Shown here in pieces: positions 63,071-64,000 of a stretch of 64,000 nt of DNA. The DNA lies in contig NZ_CP019431.1 of assembly GCF_009866765.1 (NCBI RefSeq), positions 6,220,001 through 6,284,000 of the forward strand. Direction: 5' to 3'. The notes beneath the pieces are model-generated. The model did not search any database, had not been told where the DNA came from, and worked only from the letters and a program-made list of their open reading frames with translations. Both the position numbers and the translations under genes were made by a program. This stretch comes from Pseudomonas sp. S35. GTDB lineage: Bacteria > Pseudomonadota > Gammaproteobacteria > Pseudomonadales > Pseudomonadaceae. Position 1 is the first letter of the stretch, and every line of letters starts with the position of its first letter.

Positions 63071-64000
63071 TTATGCAGGTTTCAGGCAGTAATGTTCAAT
63101 CAGTTCCCGCAATAGACGCACTGTAGGCGTCAAGCGTGACATTTCGAGGTACTCGCCCGGCTGGTGCGCACAGGCGATATCGCCAGGGCCAAGCACCAGG
63201 GTTTCACAACCAAGGCGCTGAAGATAAGGCGCTTCGGTGCCGAACGCTACTGCTTCGGCACGATGACCGGTCAATCGTTGCGCAACGCGCACCAGTTCAG
63301 CGTCTTCTGGTTGCTCGAACGGCGGTACTTCGGGGAACAGCGGCGCGTAGTCGATCTTGACCTGATGGCGCTCGGCAAGGGGTTCGAGCTTCTGGCGGAT
63401 GGCCGCACGCAACACCTCAGGATCCATGCCCGGCAAAGGCCGCAGGTCGAACTCCAGGGAGCACTGGCCGCAGATACGGTTGGGGTTGTCGCCGCCATGG
63501 ATGCAGCCGAAGTTCATGGTCGGCTGTGGCACGCTGAATTGCGGGTTGCGGTATTCGCGCTGCCAGAGCAGACGTAGGCCACGCAGTTCGCCAATGGCGT
63601 CGTGCATGGCTTCAAGGGCGCTGTGGCCCAGGCTGGGGTCCGATGAGTGGCCGCTGCGCCCTAGGATGTCGATGCGTTCCATCATCACACCTTTATGCAA
63701 GCGGATCGGCTTAAGCCCCGTGGGCTCGCCGATCACCGCTGCGCGGCCCAGCGGGCGCCCGGCGTCGGCCAGCGCGCGGGCGCCTGACATGGAGCTTTCT
63801 TCATCGCAGGTGGCGAGGATCAGCAACGGTTGCTTGAACGGTTGGTCCAGCAGCGGCAATACCGCTTCGATGGCCAGGGCGAAAAAGCCCTTCATGTCGC
63901 AACTGCCCAATCCTACCCAACGGCCGTCGACTTCCGTCAGCTTGAGCGGGTCGGTTTTCCACAGGGCAGCGTCATAAGGGACTGTGTCGCTATGGCCGGC
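63071..64000 (-). CDS. argE: acetylornithine deacetylase, N-terminus cut by window edge
   Basis: 310 codons of an M20-family metallopeptidase; roughly the first 70 residues lie beyond base 64000. Metal ligands visible are the His and Asp in AGHSDTVPYD, the Asp in GLGSCDMKGFFALA, the catalytic Glu-Glu in ATCDEESSMSG, and a C-terminal His in IACAHQPGEYLEMS. GPGDIACAHQPGEY identifies the ArgE branch, which releases ornithine from N-acetylornithine. It is in line with argA, 135 bp upstream of it, so both serve arginine synthesis. Confidence 0.93.
   Translation of the reverse strand, partial: AGHSDTVPYDAALWKTDPLKLTEVDGRWVGLGSCDMKGFFALAIEAVLPLLDQPFKQPLLILATCDEESSMSGARALADAGRPLGRAAVIGEPTGLKPIRLHKGVMMERIDILGRSGHSSDPSLGHSALEAMHDAIGELRGLRLLWQREYRNPQFSVPQPTMNFGCIHGGDNPNRICGQCSLEFDLRPLPGMDPEVLRAAIRQKLEPLAERHQVKIDYAPLFPEVPPFEQPEDAELVRVAQRLTGHRAEAVAFGTEAPYLQRLGCETLVLGPGDIACAHQPGEYLEMSRLTPTVRLLRELIEHYCLKPA

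Overview
The window looks like chromosomal DNA of a fluorescent Pseudomonas (P. fluorescens/P. putida type). It is GC-rich with dense genes. REP-type palindromes of three sequence families sit at gene ends. Much of the gene order (folA, thyA-lgt-TSUP permease, rppH-ptsP, ilvA/rpiA, serA, spuCDEFGH) resembles what I recall of Pseudomonas core synteny. There are no rRNA or tRNA genes, no CRISPR array and no transposase, prophage or IS gene. I found about 60 protein genes; the first (fecR) and last (argE) are cut by the window edges.

Layout. 1-7061: FecI/FecR-type sigma/anti-sigma pair, phosphorylcholine phosphatase, cystine transporter, folA, and a two-gene membrane protein plus GTPase unit (DUF2868/DUF3482). 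7058-13668: a phosphonate cluster with a LysR regulator, a 2-aminoethylphosphonate ABC transporter, an FAD amine oxidase and a PhnZ-like HD oxygenase. 13685-16457: cadmium/zinc efflux ATPase and its divergent MerR regulator, sharing an operator with 19-bp promoter spacing. 16573-32474: housekeeping and amino-acid genes (thyA, lgt, ptsP, rppH, HAD phosphatase, ilvA, rpiA, two SdiA-regulated-family paralogues, an FAH-family enzyme, D-2-hydroxyglutarate dehydrogenase, serA). 32542-41528: mostly small or poorly known proteins, a penicillin-acylase-type Ntn hydrolase, and a GlxA regulator opposite an HD enzyme. 41586-51963: polyamine uptake and catabolism (spuHGFEDCB, divergent spuI). 52208-61562: organosulfur block (tetR, ssuFBCDAE, lsfA, OprD-family porin, lone tauA). 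61634-64000: arginine biosynthesis (argA, argE).

How they work together. The clearest modules are scavenging systems. 2-AEP (or a derivative) is imported by AepXVW and oxidised by two flavin/iron enzymes. Alkanesulfonates are imported by SsuABC and desulfonated by SsuD using FMNH2 from SsuE, with LsfA nearby as a sulfur-starvation peroxiredoxin. Putrescine and spermidine are imported by SpuDEFGH and enter transamination (SpuC) or gamma-glutamylation (SpuB/SpuI). D-2-hydroxyglutarate dehydrogenase stands divergent to serA, whose product makes its substrate as a side product.

No radically new system stands out. The best leads are a solute-binding protein that has lost lobe II, a PhnZ-like oxygenase without a PhnY beside an uncharacterised flavoenzyme, the DUF2868/GTPase pair with a degenerate G4 motif, a tauA without tauBCD, and AT-rich dyads shared by the sulfur genes. 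Functions are inferred from sequence and recalled family knowledge; no search was run.
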